This document shows, piece by piece, positions 17,760-26,883 of a DNA stretch of 64,000 bases. The DNA lies in the NCBI RefSeq assembly GCF_017744955.1, contig NZ_JAGIAG010000001.1, positions 930,001 to 994,000 on the forward strand, written 5' to 3'. How positions within the stretch are numbered: position 1 is the first letter of the stretch; every line of letters starts with the position of its first letter. Made by a program: the position numbers and the translations under genes. The notes under the pieces were generated by a model. It had not been told where the DNA came from. It made no database searches and saw nothing but the letters and a program-made list of their open reading frames with translations. The DNA comes from Dokdonella sp. GTDB lineage: Bacteria; Pseudomonadota; Gammaproteobacteria; Xanthomonadales; Rhodanobacteraceae.

Positions 17760-18233
17760 ATGAAATCGTCTCTCGCGGTACTGGCTGCTGCTGTCGCCTT
17801 GGGTTTCGCCGTCTCCGCTCCGCAGCGCGCGAGCGCGGCCGAGGCGGATCTGGATTGCAAGCTTCGCTTCTCGTTGACCGGCTGGTCGCTGATCTACAAG
17901 CACGCTGAAGGAAACGGCGTGGTCACCTGCGCCGATGGCAAGTCGATGCGCGTGAAGATCGAATCGAAGGGCGGCGGCCTCACCGCCGGCAAGTCGCACA
18001 TCGACAACGGCACGGGCAGGTTCACCGACGTGCGCAAGATCGAGGACGTGCTCGGTACTTACGCCAAGGGCGACGCCAGCGCCGGCGCGATCAAGGCCGG
18101 CACCGCGCAGGTGTTGACCAAGGGCACGGTGTCGCTGGCTCTGGCCGGCGCCGGTGAAGGCATCGAACTCGGCGTGAGCGTCGGTGCGTTCACGATCAGC
18201 AAGGCCGGCGCCAAGCACCACAGCAAGAAGTAG
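17760..18233 (+). CDS. Secreted hypothetical protein
   Basis: The 157-residue product has a signal peptide (MKSSLAVLAAAVALGFAVSA). The mature part is beta-rich, with two cysteines (LDCKLRF, VTCADG) likely disulfide-bonded. The C-terminal half is rich in Gly/Ala and small residues. I chose the second of two ATGs because AAAGGAG sits eight bases upstream of it. A TTGACA at 17666-17671 could be a -35 box, but no good -10 follows at 16-18 bases. A strong terminator follows the gene. I recognise no family. Confidence 0.65.
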   Translation: MKSSLAVLAAAVALGFAVSAPQRASAAEADLDCKLRFSLTGWSLIYKHAEGNGVVTCADGKSMRVKIESKGGGLTAGKSHIDNGTGRFTDVRKIEDVLGTYAKGDASAGAIKAGTAQVLTKGTVSLALAGAGEGIELGVSVGAFTISKAGAKHHSKK

Positions 18234-18259
18234 CGCGGGCCGCGGCCCTCAGCGCGTTC

Positions 18260-18296
18260 CGAAGGCCCGTGTCATGCGCACGGGCCTTCGCTTTTG
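18260..18296 (+). terminator. Rho-independent terminator
   Basis: The perfect 12-base stem CGAAGGCCCGTG / CACGGGCCTTCG with a short loop is followed by CTTTT. It ends the monocistronic secreted-protein gene 27 bases upstream and separates it from the convergent GNAT gene. Confidence 0.85.
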
Positions 18297-18358
18297 CGGC
18301 TGCGGATCACGAGCGGATTCGTTCCGAAGAACGGCCACCGTGCGACCGGGTCGCTCCG

Positions 18359-18889
18359 TCAGAGCGGCTTTTCGTACCGCCAGACGTCGAGCAGGAACAA
18401 TCCGTCGGGCGTTTCCAGGCGGCTCGTCACCACGCCGGTGCGCTGCCAGCCGTGCTTCTCGTAGAACCGCGCGGCGCGCTCGTTGCCGATCGCGCAGGCG
18501 AGCCAAGCGGTCGTGACACCCGCCGTGGCAAGACGCGCCTCGCCGTCGGCGAGCAGGGCGGCGGCGGCGCCGGAACCGCGCGCGGAAGCGGCGACGAAGA
18601 GCTGATACAGCTCCTCGCCGTGGATCATGCAGAAACCGTCCGGTGCGCCGAGCGGTCCGGTCGCGCGGACGTCGGCGAGCGCGGCGGCGAGCCGGTCGCG
18701 GAAGCTTTCGAGCGTGCGATGCCGCGCCAGCTCCGCCGGCACGAGGTGCGCATGCGCGTCCTGCCACGCGTCGCGCCAGAGCCGGGCGAGCGCCTCCAGC
18801 TCGCCGGGTTCGGCGGCCCTTATCTGCACGGCAGCGGCTCGCCACGGAATCGGCGGTGCGACGGTGCCGGCATTCGGGAGGCGTCGCAC
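18359..18889 (-). CDS. GNAT family N-acetyltransferase
   Basis: The product is up to 176 residues with a GNAT fold. The N-terminal strand is VQIRAAEPGELEALARLWRD, the acetyl-CoA loop region LFVAASARGSGAAAALLADGE corresponds to motif A, and the C-terminal NERAARFYEKHGWQRTG is the typical motif B. The substrate is unknown. The start may be the GTG at 18829, which would begin directly at the first strand. It is seven bases downstream of the next hypothetical gene and probably in one transcript with the S9 peptidase and VOC genes. Confidence 0.85.
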   Translation of the reverse strand: MRRLPNAGTVAPPIPWRAAAVQIRAAEPGELEALARLWRDAWQDAHAHLVPAELARHRTLESFRDRLAAALADVRATGPLGAPDGFCMIHGEELYQLFVAASARGSGAAAALLADGEARLATAGVTTAWLACAIGNERAARFYEKHGWQRTGVVTSRLETPDGLFLLDVWRYEKPL

Positions 18890-18896
18890 GTCGCCA

Positions 18897-19352
18897 TCAG
18901 CCCGCCTCGGATTCCTGCGCCGGATACCGGTCGAGAAAATGCTGCATCCGCTCGTGCATCGCCTTCTTCAGGGCGATCATTTCCTCCCCGAGCGGCCGCT
19001 CATCCGGATGGTAGAACTTCAGGTAGCCCGCGGCGCGCGACAAGTCGTTGGACAGCGCGTAGTGCAGCGCCCAGACGATCGCCTGGGCGCTGTCCAGCTG
19101 CTCGAAGTCCTTCGCCGTCTGGACGTCGAGCGCGCGGCGGTCTTCATCCAATGCCGCCAGCTGCTCGCGCTGAGGCTTGCGCAGCTTGACCGGAGGTTCG
19201 CCACGCTTCGCCTTGATCGCATGGATGCGCTCGGCGAACGAGTCCTCCGCCTGCACGAAATCCGTCGCCAAGGCTTCGAGTTCCCGCAGCTGCTGAATCG
19301 CCTCGGCGTCCTCCGTCTTCGTCGCGGCGATGCGGAAGTATTCGGGTCTCAT
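18897..19352 (-). CDS. Hypothetical cytoplasmic helical protein (151 aa)
   Basis: The 151-residue product is highly charged and almost entirely helical, with heptad-like stretches. It has no signal, no membrane helix and no cysteine. It lies 24 bases after the VOC gene and seven bases before the GNAT gene. I do not recognise a family, and no function can be proposed from sequence. Confidence 0.65.
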   Translation of the reverse strand: MRPEYFRIAATKTEDAEAIQQLRELEALATDFVQAEDSFAERIHAIKAKRGEPPVKLRKPQREQLAALDEDRRALDVQTAKDFEQLDSAQAIVWALHYALSNDLSRAAGYLKFYHPDERPLGEEMIALKKAMHERMQHFLDRYPAQESEAG

Positions 19353-19376
19353 GGCGTGCGGATCCCGATGCCCGGC

Positions 19377-19742
19377 CTAGCCGACTTTGGAAGGATCGAA
19401 CGACGGATTCTCGATCAGCCCGATCGCATTGCCGAACGGATCGAGCACGGACGCGACCGTGATGCCGCCGCCGACGTCCTTGGGCGGCTCGTGCTCGGCG
19501 GCACCGAGTTCGACGAACTTCGCGAACGCCGCCTTCGCGTCGGCCACGCCCCAGTACGCCAGCGCGCCGGCGGCGCCGGGCGTACCGTCCGGGACCAGGC
19601 CGAGCTCGAAGCCGCCGACGGCGAAGCCGACGTAGTAGGGCTCGTCGAAGTACGGCTCGATGCCGAACGCCTGCGCGTACCAGCGCTTGCCTGCGGCGAG
19701 GTCGCCGACCGGATAGATGACCGTGCGCAGGCCGCGGATCAC
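19377..19742 (-). CDS. VOC family protein (glyoxalase/bleomycin-resistance fold)
   Basis: The 121-residue protein has the paired beta-alpha-beta-beta-beta units of the vicinal oxygen chelate fold: IRGLRTVIYPVGDLAAGKRWYAQAFG, then VGGFELGLVPD, and the second unit ending in VLDPFGNAIGLIENP with a metal-ligand-type glutamate. The GTG start overlaps the stop of the S9 peptidase gene (GTGA), so translation is coupled. The specific reaction is unknown. Confidence 0.85.
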   Translation of the reverse strand: MIRGLRTVIYPVGDLAAGKRWYAQAFGIEPYFDEPYYVGFAVGGFELGLVPDGTPGAAGALAYWGVADAKAAFAKFVELGAAEHEPPKDVGGGITVASVLDPFGNAIGLIENPSFDPSKVG

Positions 19743-22189
19743 GGCGCGGCTCCGCGGTTCAACGTCGTCTCGAACAGCTTGTAGATGCGCTTGTACTCGT
19801 CCAGCCAGGCGTCCGCGTGGACGAAGCCGTGGCGTTCGAGCGGGTAGCCGGCGAGCTCGAAGTTGTCCTTCTTCAGCTCGATGAGCTTCTGGTACAGCCG
19901 CACCGAATCCTCGAACAGCACGTTGTCGTCGATCATGCCGTGCGCGATCAGCAGCGAGCCCTTGAGGCCGTCGGCGAACTCGATCGGCGAGGAGCGCTCG
20001 TAGGCGATCGGGTCGACCTGCGGCGTGTTGAGGATGTTGGAGGTGTACTCGTGGTTGTACTGCGCCCAGTCGGTGACCGGGCGCAGCGCGGCGCCGGCCT
20101 TGAACATCTCCGGCGCGCGGAACATCGCCATCAGCGACATGAAGCCGCCGTAGGAGCCGCCGTACAGGCCGACGCGCTGCGGATCGGCGGAGGCGTTCTT
20201 TTCCAGCCAGTGCACGCCGTCGATCAGATCTTCCAGCTCCGGATGGCCCATCTGGCGATAGATCGCCGTGCGCCAGTCGCGGCCGTAGCCTTCGCTGGCG
20301 CGGTAGTCCATGTCGAGCACGACGTAGCCGCGCTCGGTCAGCAGGTTGTGGAACATCTGCTCGCGGAAATACGCCGGGAAGCCCAGATGCACGTTCTGCA
20401 GATAACCGGCGCCGTGCACGAACAGCACGGCCGGATACTTCTTCGAGGCGTCGAAGTCCTTCGGCTTGTAGAACTTCGCGTAGATCGGCTGCTTGGTGTG
20501 CGAGGAGGGCACCGCGACGATTGCAGGCTGAAGCCAGCTCATCGCCTTGTATTCGGCCGTGCGCGTGTCGGTCAGCTCACGCGGGGCAGCGCCCGGTTCG
20601 GCACCGGCGATGGCCAGTTGCGCCGGCACGTAGGCGCTGGAGTGCAGCACGGCGAGCTGGCGGCCGTCCGGCGACAGCGCGAACTGCTGCGCCGCCTGGT
20701 AGTTCGTCACGCGCTCGAGCGAGCCGCCGCCGGTCGCGACGCGGTACACGTCGTAGGCGTACGGCGCTTCGACGTTCGCGCGCACGTAGAACCAGCGGCC
20801 GTCCGGCGACAGCGTCGGCGAGGAGATCTCGAACGCGCCGCGCGTCAGCGCGGTTGCCTTGCCGCCGTTCGCCTTCGAGTAGATCTGCGAATAACCGCTC
20901 TCCTCGGACAGGTACCACAACGTGCGGCCGTCCTTCAGCCAGCCGAAATCGTTGAAGCCCCAGTTGATCCAGGCCGGGTCGGTCAGCCGGTGCTGGGCGG
21001 CGAGCTTCGCGCGCTCGAAATCGACAGTGGCGATCCAGCGGTCCTTGTTGTCGATCGCGCGGATCTGGATCGCGAGGCCGGCGCCGTCCTCGCTCCACAC
21101 GATACCGCCGCCGCCGCCGTCTTCGGCGTCGGAGACGATGCGCACGGTGCGCGCCTTCGGCTTGTCGTCTTTCTTGTCGGCCTTCTTGTCCTTCGCCTCG
21201 GGCTTCGATTCGAGACCCAGCTCGCGGCGGCGCTTGTCGTTCTCCTCGCGCACCGCCTTCAGCGGATCGTCGTGGATGCCGGGCAGGTCGTCGAGCGCGA
21301 GCGCGTGCTGTTCGTGCTTGGCGAGGTCGAGCAGCAGCAGCGACTGCGGCGCCGGATCGTTGCGGCCGACGCGCGTGCGCTCGTCTTCCTGTTCCTCGTA
21401 GCCGGACTCGGTCACGAAACGCTGCAGCTTGCCGCTGCGGCCGGACTCGTAGCCCTTCGGCGACGTCACCACCAGCAGGTGCTTGCCGTCCGGCGCCAGC
21501 GAGGTGCCTTCGATCTTCACCTCGTCGCCGACGTAGAACGGCATCGGCGCGCGCGTGGGATCGCCGGCGGTGAACTCTTCGGTGTACTGCTTCTGCGCGT
21601 CGCGGTCGGCCTTCAGCTTGCGCAGGGTCGAGAAGTAGCGCAGCTGCTGCTGGGCGAGGTCGTCGGGCTTCTTCGCCGCCGGATCCTTCTCGGTGCGCAC
21701 GATCGCCGCCGGTCCGGCGACGGCGCCGGCGATGTCGTAGACGAACCAGTCGCTGCCGCTGCGGTATTGCAACGCGCGGCCGTCGGCGGAGAACTGCGGC
21801 GAGGCTTCCGCCTGCGGCGTGCGCGTGACCTGGGTCAGGCGGCCGCTGGCGACGTCGCGCAGGAACACGTCGCCGTTGCGTACGAAAGCGGCGCGGCTGC
21901 GCGAGCGGTCGAACACGGCGTCCGCGCCGTCGGCGCCGGCCATCGCGGCCGGATCGACGATCGCGTCCTTGCCGCCGGCGAGCTCGATGCGATGCAGGTC
22001 GCGCACCGGCGAGCCGGCGCGCTTGAGGCGGTAGTACAGGCTGCGCCCGTCGACGCTCCAGTACGGCTGCTGCACCGGCGGACCGATCCAGTCCGGGTCG
22101 GCCATCGCCTGTTCCAGGGTGACCGCGTGCGCCGGCGCGGCGGCGAGGCAGAGCAGGGTGGTGAAGCTGGCGACGAGCGCGCGCTGCAT
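19739..22189 (-). CDS. S9 family prolyl oligopeptidase-like peptidase, secreted
   Basis: The 816-residue product has a signal peptide (LVASFTTLLCLAAAPAHA). It continues with a WD/PD40-like beta-propeller region and a C-terminal alpha/beta-hydrolase domain. Catalytic residues are visible: S679 in GLYGGSYGGF, Asp in GMIDDNV (D754-D755) and H787 in ERHGFVHAD. A Lys/Asp-rich insert lies near residue 330 (AKDKKADKKDDKPKA). It is a dipeptidyl/acylaminoacyl-type periplasmic peptidase. It heads a likely operon with the VOC, hypothetical and GNAT genes. Confidence 0.93.
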   Translation of the reverse strand: MQRALVASFTTLLCLAAAPAHAVTLEQAMADPDWIGPPVQQPYWSVDGRSLYYRLKRAGSPVRDLHRIELAGGKDAIVDPAAMAGADGADAVFDRSRSRAAFVRNGDVFLRDVASGRLTQVTRTPQAEASPQFSADGRALQYRSGSDWFVYDIAGAVAGPAAIVRTEKDPAAKKPDDLAQQQLRYFSTLRKLKADRDAQKQYTEEFTAGDPTRAPMPFYVGDEVKIEGTSLAPDGKHLLVVTSPKGYESGRSGKLQRFVTESGYEEQEDERTRVGRNDPAPQSLLLLDLAKHEQHALALDDLPGIHDDPLKAVREENDKRRRELGLESKPEAKDKKADKKDDKPKARTVRIVSDAEDGGGGGIVWSEDGAGLAIQIRAIDNKDRWIATVDFERAKLAAQHRLTDPAWINWGFNDFGWLKDGRTLWYLSEESGYSQIYSKANGGKATALTRGAFEISSPTLSPDGRWFYVRANVEAPYAYDVYRVATGGGSLERVTNYQAAQQFALSPDGRQLAVLHSSAYVPAQLAIAGAEPGAAPRELTDTRTAEYKAMSWLQPAIVAVPSSHTKQPIYAKFYKPKDFDASKKYPAVLFVHGAGYLQNVHLGFPAYFREQMFHNLLTERGYVVLDMDYRASEGYGRDWRTAIYRQMGHPELEDLIDGVHWLEKNASADPQRVGLYGGSYGGFMSLMAMFRAPEMFKAGAALRPVTDWAQYNHEYTSNILNTPQVDPIAYERSSPIEFADGLKGSLLIAHGMIDDNVLFEDSVRLYQKLIELKKDNFELAGYPLERHGFVHADAWLDEYKRIYKLFETTLNRGAAP

Positions 22190-22211
22190 GCGGGGGATCT
22201 CCGGATGACGA

Positions 22212-22237
22212 AGCGCCCAGCATAACGGCTGGGCGCT
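22212..22237. repeat. Perfect inverted repeat between divergent peptidase and esterase genes
   Basis: AGCGCCCAGC and GCTGGGCGCT flank a six-base loop, 23 bases from the S9 start codon and 92 bases from the esterase start. The hairpin has no T-tract, so it is not a canonical terminator. It could be an operator or a leader hairpin. Confidence 0.5.
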
Positions 22238-22328
22238 CCGGATCTATCGGTCGAAAGTCAGCCGGCCACGCTTGGCAAACGCATGGCGATCCGGCAGCCT
22301 TCGCCGAATCCCGCATCCGACAATCCCC

Positions 22329-23000
22329 ATGCCCCTTCCCTGCGTCGAAATCGAAACCGCCCCCAATCCGCGTCACGCGATCGTCTGGCTGCACGGCCTC
22401 GGCGCCGACGGCAACGACTTCGCGCCGATCGTGCCGGAACTGGTGGACCGCGCCTGGCCGCCGCTGCGCTTCGTGTTTCCGCATGCGCCGGTGCGGCCGG
22501 TGACGATCAACAACGGCATGCCGATGCGCGCCTGGTACGACATCAAGGGCGCGGCGATCGCCGACAAGCAGGACGAGCCCGGCATGCGCGCGTCGATCGC
22601 CGAGCTGGACGCGCTGATCGCGCGCGAAGGCGAGCGCGGCATCGCGCCGGAGCGCGTGCTGGTGGCCGGTTTCTCGCAGGGCGGCGCGATCGCGCTGGCC
22701 GGCGGCACGCGCCACGCGGGGCGGCTGGCCGGCATCGTCGCGTTGTCGACCTACCTGCCGCTGGCCGAGAAGACCTTCGCCGAGCGCAGCGCGGCGAACG
22801 CGGACACGCCGATCTTCATGGCCCACGGCAGCCACGATCCGATCGTGCCGCAGGCGCTCGGCGAGTTCAGCCGCGACGCGCTGGCGAGCTTCGGCTACCG
22901 CGTCGAGTGGCACAGCTATCCGATGGCGCACCAAGTCTGCATGGAAGAGATCGCCGCTCTGCGCACGTGGATCGGCGCGCGGCTGGCCGCTGCCGGCTAG
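22329..23000 (+). CDS. Alpha/beta hydrolase, phospholipase/carboxylesterase family
   Basis: The 223-residue product has the carboxylesterase-2 pattern: IVWLHGLGADGNDFAPIVPEL at the N-terminus, nucleophile S116 in GFSQGG, D170 in GSHDPIVP and H201 in MAHQVC. Length and order match the EstB-like cytoplasmic carboxylesterases that hydrolyse short-chain esters. The start at 22329 gives the usual N-terminus; an upstream in-frame ATG would add 19 residues with no family support. Confidence 0.92.
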   Translation: MPLPCVEIETAPNPRHAIVWLHGLGADGNDFAPIVPELVDRAWPPLRFVFPHAPVRPVTINNGMPMRAWYDIKGAAIADKQDEPGMRASIAELDALIAREGERGIAPERVLVAGFSQGGAIALAGGTRHAGRLAGIVALSTYLPLAEKTFAERSAANADTPIFMAHGSHDPIVPQALGEFSRDALASFGYRVEWHSYPMAHQVCMEEIAALRTWIGARLAAAG

Positions 23001-23087
23001 CCCGCCCCGGGCCGGCGGAGAAGGCGCTTTTCCGTATCGCGACCGCCTGCGCAGGCGGTCGCCGCGCCGGCCTCTATACTGCCGCCC

Positions 23088-24164
23088 ATGGCTTCGGGGG
23101 AACCGGGTAGCACTCATTCGACGCGCGCGGACATCCAGTCCGCGCCGAACTGGCTGCCGCAGTTTTGCAGCGCGCCGACGCTGTTCGCGGTGATGGTGGT
23201 GGCCGAGCTGGTCGCGCTGGTGATCGTGCTCGCGCCGGAGGCCGAGGCGCGTCCGCTGCTGCCGCGGCTCGGCGTCGCCAGCGTCTACGTGCAATGGCTG
23301 GCGCTGCTCAACGTGGTGGCGCTGTGTTCGCTGCGCGTGCCGCTGGCGCGGCTCGGCGCACGTGCCGCGTATTCGATCGCCTGGGCGTTGGCGATCGCGA
23401 TCACCGCGCTGGCGAGCGCGGTGATCGCACGCATGGACCAGGCGCTCGGCCTCGCCTTGAGCGTGCCGCCGGAGGCGAGCGTGCGCTTCGTGCTGGCCAA
23501 TGCGGCGATCTGCGCGCTGATCGCGGCGGCGCTGCTGCGCTATCTGTTCGTGCTCGAACAATGGCGCGAGCGCGTGCGCGCGGCGTCGCGCGCGCAGGTC
23601 GAGGCCTTGCAGGCGCGCATCCGCCCGCATTTCCTGTTCAACAGCATGAACACGATCGCGAGCCTGATCCGCACGCGCCCGGTCGAGGCCGAGCACACGG
23701 TGGAGGATCTGGCCGACCTGTTCCGCGCGGCGCTCCGTTCCGATGCTTCCCTCGGCACGCTCGGCGAGGAGCTCGACCTGGTCGACCACTATCTGCGCAT
23801 CGAGCAGCTGCGCCTCGGCGAGCGCCTGCGCGTCGAGCGCGAACTCGCCGCCGCGCCGCGCGAGCTCGCTGTGCCGCGCCTGCTGCTGCAGCCGCTGATC
23901 GAGAACGCGATCAATCACGGCATCCAGCCGCTCGCCGACGGCGGCACGATCGCCGTGCGCGCGCGGCCGCACGAGGACGGCGTGGAGATCTCGATCGGCA
24001 ATCCGCTGCCTCCCGACGCGCCGGTGATGCGCAACGGCGTCGCGCTGGCGAACGTGCGCGCCCGCGTCGAGTACCATTTCGGCGCGCGCGGCGAGCTGCG
24101 CGTGCAGGCTGGACCGGAAACCTTCCTGGTCGTCCTGCGTTTGCCCGGGAGGCTGCAACGATGA
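23088..24164 (+). CDS. algZ: LytS/AlgZ-type sensor histidine kinase
   Basis: The 358-residue membrane kinase has four hydrophobic segments in the first 160 residues, then a His_kinase domain of the LytS/YehU type (phospho-acceptor His in RPHFLFNSMNTIASL) and an HATPase_c domain with ENAINHGIQPLADGG. It pairs with the LytTR regulator encoded by an overlapping gene (ATGA). The order algZ-algR-hemC matches Pseudomonas. In related bacteria this pair controls type IV pili and exopolysaccharide; that is knowledge of the family, not seen here. Confidence 0.9.
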   Translation: MASGEPGSTHSTRADIQSAPNWLPQFCSAPTLFAVMVVAELVALVIVLAPEAEARPLLPRLGVASVYVQWLALLNVVALCSLRVPLARLGARAAYSIAWALAIAITALASAVIARMDQALGLALSVPPEASVRFVLANAAICALIAAALLRYLFVLEQWRERVRAASRAQVEALQARIRPHFLFNSMNTIASLIRTRPVEAEHTVEDLADLFRAALRSDASLGTLGEELDLVDHYLRIEQLRLGERLRVERELAAAPRELAVPRLLLQPLIENAINHGIQPLADGGTIAVRARPHEDGVEISIGNPLPPDAPVMRNGVALANVRARVEYHFGARGELRVQAGPETFLVVLRLPGRLQR

Positions 24165-24892
24165 GGGTGCTGCTCGCCGATGACGAGCCGCTGGCGCGCG
24201 GGCGCCTGGCCGCGATGCTGGCCGAGATCGGCGACGTCGAGGTGGTCGGCGAGGCCGGCAACGGCCGCGAGGCGCTGGAGGCGGTGATGCGGCTGCAGCC
24301 CGATCTGATCCTGCTCGACATCCGCATGCCGGTGATGGACGGGCTCGAAGCGGCGCGACATCTCGCCGCGCTCGACGCGCCGCCGGGGCTGATCTTTTGC
24401 ACCGCGTTCGGCGATCATGCGCTGGCCGCGTTCGAGGCGAATGCGGTCGACTACCTGGTCAAGCCGGTGCGCGCGGAACGCCTGCAGGCGGCGCTGAAGA
24501 AGGCGCGGCGCTGGAACGGCGAAGATGCGCGCACGCTCGGCGCGATCGAGGCCGAGCGGCGCCGCACGCACCTGTGCGCGCGCGTGCGCGGCAGCCTCGT
24601 GCTGGTGCCGGTGGCCGACATCGACTATCTGTTGGCCGAGGACAAATACGTGATCGTCCGCCACGCCAAGGGCGAAGTGCTGATCGAGGAACCATTGAAA
24701 GCGCTGGAACAGGAATTCGACGGGCGCTTCGTGCGCATCCACCGCAACTGCCTGGTCGCCCTGGGCAAGCTGAGCGGCCTCACGCGCGCGCCGGACGGGC
24801 GGCTGTTCGCCAACGTCGGCGGCGTGGCGACCACGCTCGAAGTCAGCCGCCGCAATCTGCCGGCGCTGCGCAAGCTGGTGCGCAACCTGTGA
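24161..24892 (+). CDS. algR: LytTR response regulator, AlgR-type
   Basis: The 243-residue product has an N-terminal receiver with phospho-acceptor Asp in [13 protein letters not shown] and the conserved Lys in [10 protein letters not shown]. The C-terminal LytTR DNA-binding domain spans about residues 140-240 ([30 protein letters not shown]). It overlaps algZ by four bases, and its stop overlaps the hemC GTG (GTGA), so all three are translationally coupled. Confidence 0.92.
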   Translation: MRVLLADDEPLARGRLAAMLAEIGDVEVVGEAGNGREALEAVMRLQPDLILLDIRMPVMDGLEAARHLAALDAPPGLIFCTAFGDHALAAFEANAVDYLVKPVRAERLQAALKKARRWNGEDARTLGAIEAERRRTHLCARVRGSLVLVPVADIDYLLAEDKYVIVRHAKGEVLIEEPLKALEQEFDGRFVRIHRNCLVALGKLSGLTRAPDGRLFANVGGVATTLEVSRRNLPALRKLVRNL

Positions 24893-25800
24893 AGACGCTG
24901 CGCATCGCCACCCGGCGCAGCGCGCTCGCGCTGTGGCAGGCCGAACACGTGGCCGCGCGGCTGCGCGCGCAGCACGCGGATCTGCAGGTCGAGCTGGTCG
25001 CGATGACCACGCGCGGCGACCAGATTATCGATCGTCCGCTCGCCGCGATCGGCGGCAAGGGATTGTTCCTGAAGGAGCTCGAAGTGGCGATGTTGGAGGG
25101 GCGCGCCGATCTCGCCGTGCACTCGTACAAGGACGTGCCGATGGAACTCGAGCCGGGCTTCGCGATCGCCGCCGTGCTCGAGCGCGCCGATCCGGCCGAC
25201 GCCTTCATCAGCAACGAGCACGCGCGTTTCGGCGACCTGCCGCGAGGCGCGCGCGTCGGCACGTCCTCGCTGCGCCGGCAGGCGCAGTTGCGCGCGCTGC
25301 GGCCGGATCTCGAACTGCTGGATCTACGCGGCAACGTCAATTCGCGCCTGGCCAAGCTCGACGCCGGCGACTACGCCGCGATCGTCCTCGCCTGCGCCGG
25401 CATCGAACGTCTCGGTTTGGGCGGGCGCATGCGCGAGCGGCTGGCGCCGCCGTCCTGGCTGCCGGCGGTGGCCCAGGGCGCCATCGCGGTCGAATGCCGG
25501 CAGGGGGACGCGGAAGTCGCCGAGCTGCTGGCTCCGCTCGACGATGCGAGCACGCACCGCTGCACCGCGGCCGAGCGTGCGATGAATCTTCGCCTGCACG
25601 GCAGCTGCACGGTGCCGGTCGCCGGCTACTGCGTGGAGACCGAGACCGGTCTCGCATTGTGGGGGCTGGTCGGCGACGCCGCCAGCGGCCGCCTGATCCG
25701 CGCCGAGGCCGAAGGTCCGGCCGACGATCCGCGAACGCTCGGCGAGCGCGTCGCCGCCCTGCTGCGCGAGCAGGGCGCCGACGCGATGCTCGGACGGTGA
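24889..25800 (+). CDS. hemC: Porphobilinogen deaminase (hydroxymethylbilane synthase)
   Basis: The 303-residue enzyme joins four porphobilinogen units to hydroxymethylbilane in haem synthesis. Visible signatures are [16 protein letters not shown] at the N-terminus, the conserved [20 protein letters not shown] block, and the dipyrromethane-cofactor Cys C240 in [13 protein letters not shown]. The GTG start overlaps the algR stop. hemD does not follow; the next gene is convergent. Confidence 0.96.
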   Translation: MKTLRIATRRSALALWQAEHVAARLRAQHADLQVELVAMTTRGDQIIDRPLAAIGGKGLFLKELEVAMLEGRADLAVHSYKDVPMELEPGFAIAAVLERADPADAFISNEHARFGDLPRGARVGTSSLRRQAQLRALRPDLELLDLRGNVNSRLAKLDAGDYAAIVLACAGIERLGLGGRMRERLAPPSWLPAVAQGAIAVECRQGDAEVAELLAPLDDASTHRCTAAERAMNLRLHGSCTVPVAGYCVETETGLALWGLVGDAASGRLIRAEAEGPADDPRTLGERVAALLREQGADAMLGR

Positions 25801-25816
25801 GTCCGGGCTTGCGGAC

Positions 25817-26629
25817 TTACTTGGCGCCGAAGTTGTAGACCAGGTTGGTCGTCATCAGCTGGTCGTTCTTCTTGATGCCCGGCGCGACTTCGGAGTTGTG
25901 GCGGATCTGATAGCCGACCTTCAGCGCGAACGACTTGTTGATCGCGACCTGCAGGCCGGCGTCGTTCTGGATGAAGGTGTTGTCGCTGCCCGATTCGACC
26001 AGCAGCGTGTTCACGAACGAGGTCGTGTCGCTGAAGTTGTGCTTGTAGGCGATCAGGCCGCGGCCGACGATTTCGCCTTCCGCGTCGAAGCGGTGACGCA
26101 CTTCGCGGCCGTCGACGATTTCCGGACCGAGCACGTCGACCGGCTTGTAGCGCTTGTAGCCGGGGCCGACTTCGAACGACAGCTCGTCGCTCTGGTTCTT
26201 CAGCATCGTGTAGCCGTAGCCGATCGAGGCGACCGCCTGGTAGTCGAACGGCGAGAAGTCGTCGTTCTCGTAGCGCAGCGCGCCGACGATGTAGCTGCGC
26301 TCGTCGAGCTTGTAGGCCGACGACAGGCCGGTCTCGTAGCGGTTCGCGTTCAGCTCGTAGGCCTTGCGGAAGCCGATGTCGCCGTTGCCGTCGATGTACG
26401 GCGTCTTCACTTCGCCCTTGGCGCGCAGCGCGGTCAGGTAGAAGTTGTGCTTCCAGGTCTCGTCTTCCTTGGCGAACTGCAGCTTGGCGTTGAGGTTCTC
26501 GGACTTGGCGTTGCCGCGCGCGGCGGCGAAGCCGACTTCGCCCGAACCGGACCAGCCATAGTCTTCGGCGGCGACGGCGCTGAGCGGCAGCGCGGCGAGC
26601 AGGGCGAGCGGAAGCAGATGCTTGTTCAT
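25817..26629 (-). CDS. DUF481 family outer membrane protein (YdiY-like)
   Basis: The 270-residue product has a signal peptide (LLPLALLAALPLSAVAAE). It continues with amphipathic beta-strands rich in Tyr/Gly and ends with an aromatic-containing outer-membrane-type strand (TTNLVYNFGAK). DUF481 proteins are predicted 12-14-stranded barrels of unknown function. GAGGAG precedes the ATG by about six bases. It is convergent with hemC. Confidence 0.85.
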   Translation of the reverse strand: MNKHLLPLALLAALPLSAVAAEDYGWSGSGEVGFAAARGNAKSENLNAKLQFAKEDETWKHNFYLTALRAKGEVKTPYIDGNGDIGFRKAYELNANRYETGLSSAYKLDERSYIVGALRYENDDFSPFDYQAVASIGYGYTMLKNQSDELSFEVGPGYKRYKPVDVLGPEIVDGREVRHRFDAEGEIVGRGLIAYKHNFSDTTSFVNTLLVESGSDNTFIQNDAGLQVAINKSFALKVGYQIRHNSEVAPGIKKNDQLMTTNLVYNFGAK

Positions 26630-26779
26630 GGAATTCTCCTCGGGACGTTAAGAAAGCGGGGAAGTTCTTCTAAAAAGCGACCGAAAGAACGGTCGCAGTC
26701 AGATCGCCCGAGTGCGCCACGGCACCGGCACGCGCCATCGGGTTCGCTGCGGCGATCCGCACGGATCGCGAAAATCTTC

Positions 26780-26808
26780 AAAAAAAAACCGCAAGGGGGG
26801 CTTGCGGT
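26780..26808 (-). terminator. Rho-independent terminator of the soe operon
   Basis: Read on the minus strand, a stem CCGCAAG / CTTGCGG with a C-rich loop is followed by nine T residues. It sits about 75 bases beyond the stop of the last soe gene and upstream of the DUF481 gene, separating the two transcription units. Confidence 0.88.
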
Positions 26809-26883
26809 TGGAGCGCGATGGTATGCACGCGGACTAAACCCTGCGTGAACCGCCCGGTGAACAAGCGTTGCGGACGGCGCGGT

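Noticed and set aside
20577..24158. Minus-strand frame of about 1190 codons across the S9 peptidase, esterase and algZ
   Set aside because: It runs antisense or out of frame to three well-supported genes and has no domain or realistic composition.
25797..25820. Terminator between hemC and the DUF481 gene
   Set aside because: A nine-base imperfect stem overlaps both stop codons but has no T-tract; too weak to list.
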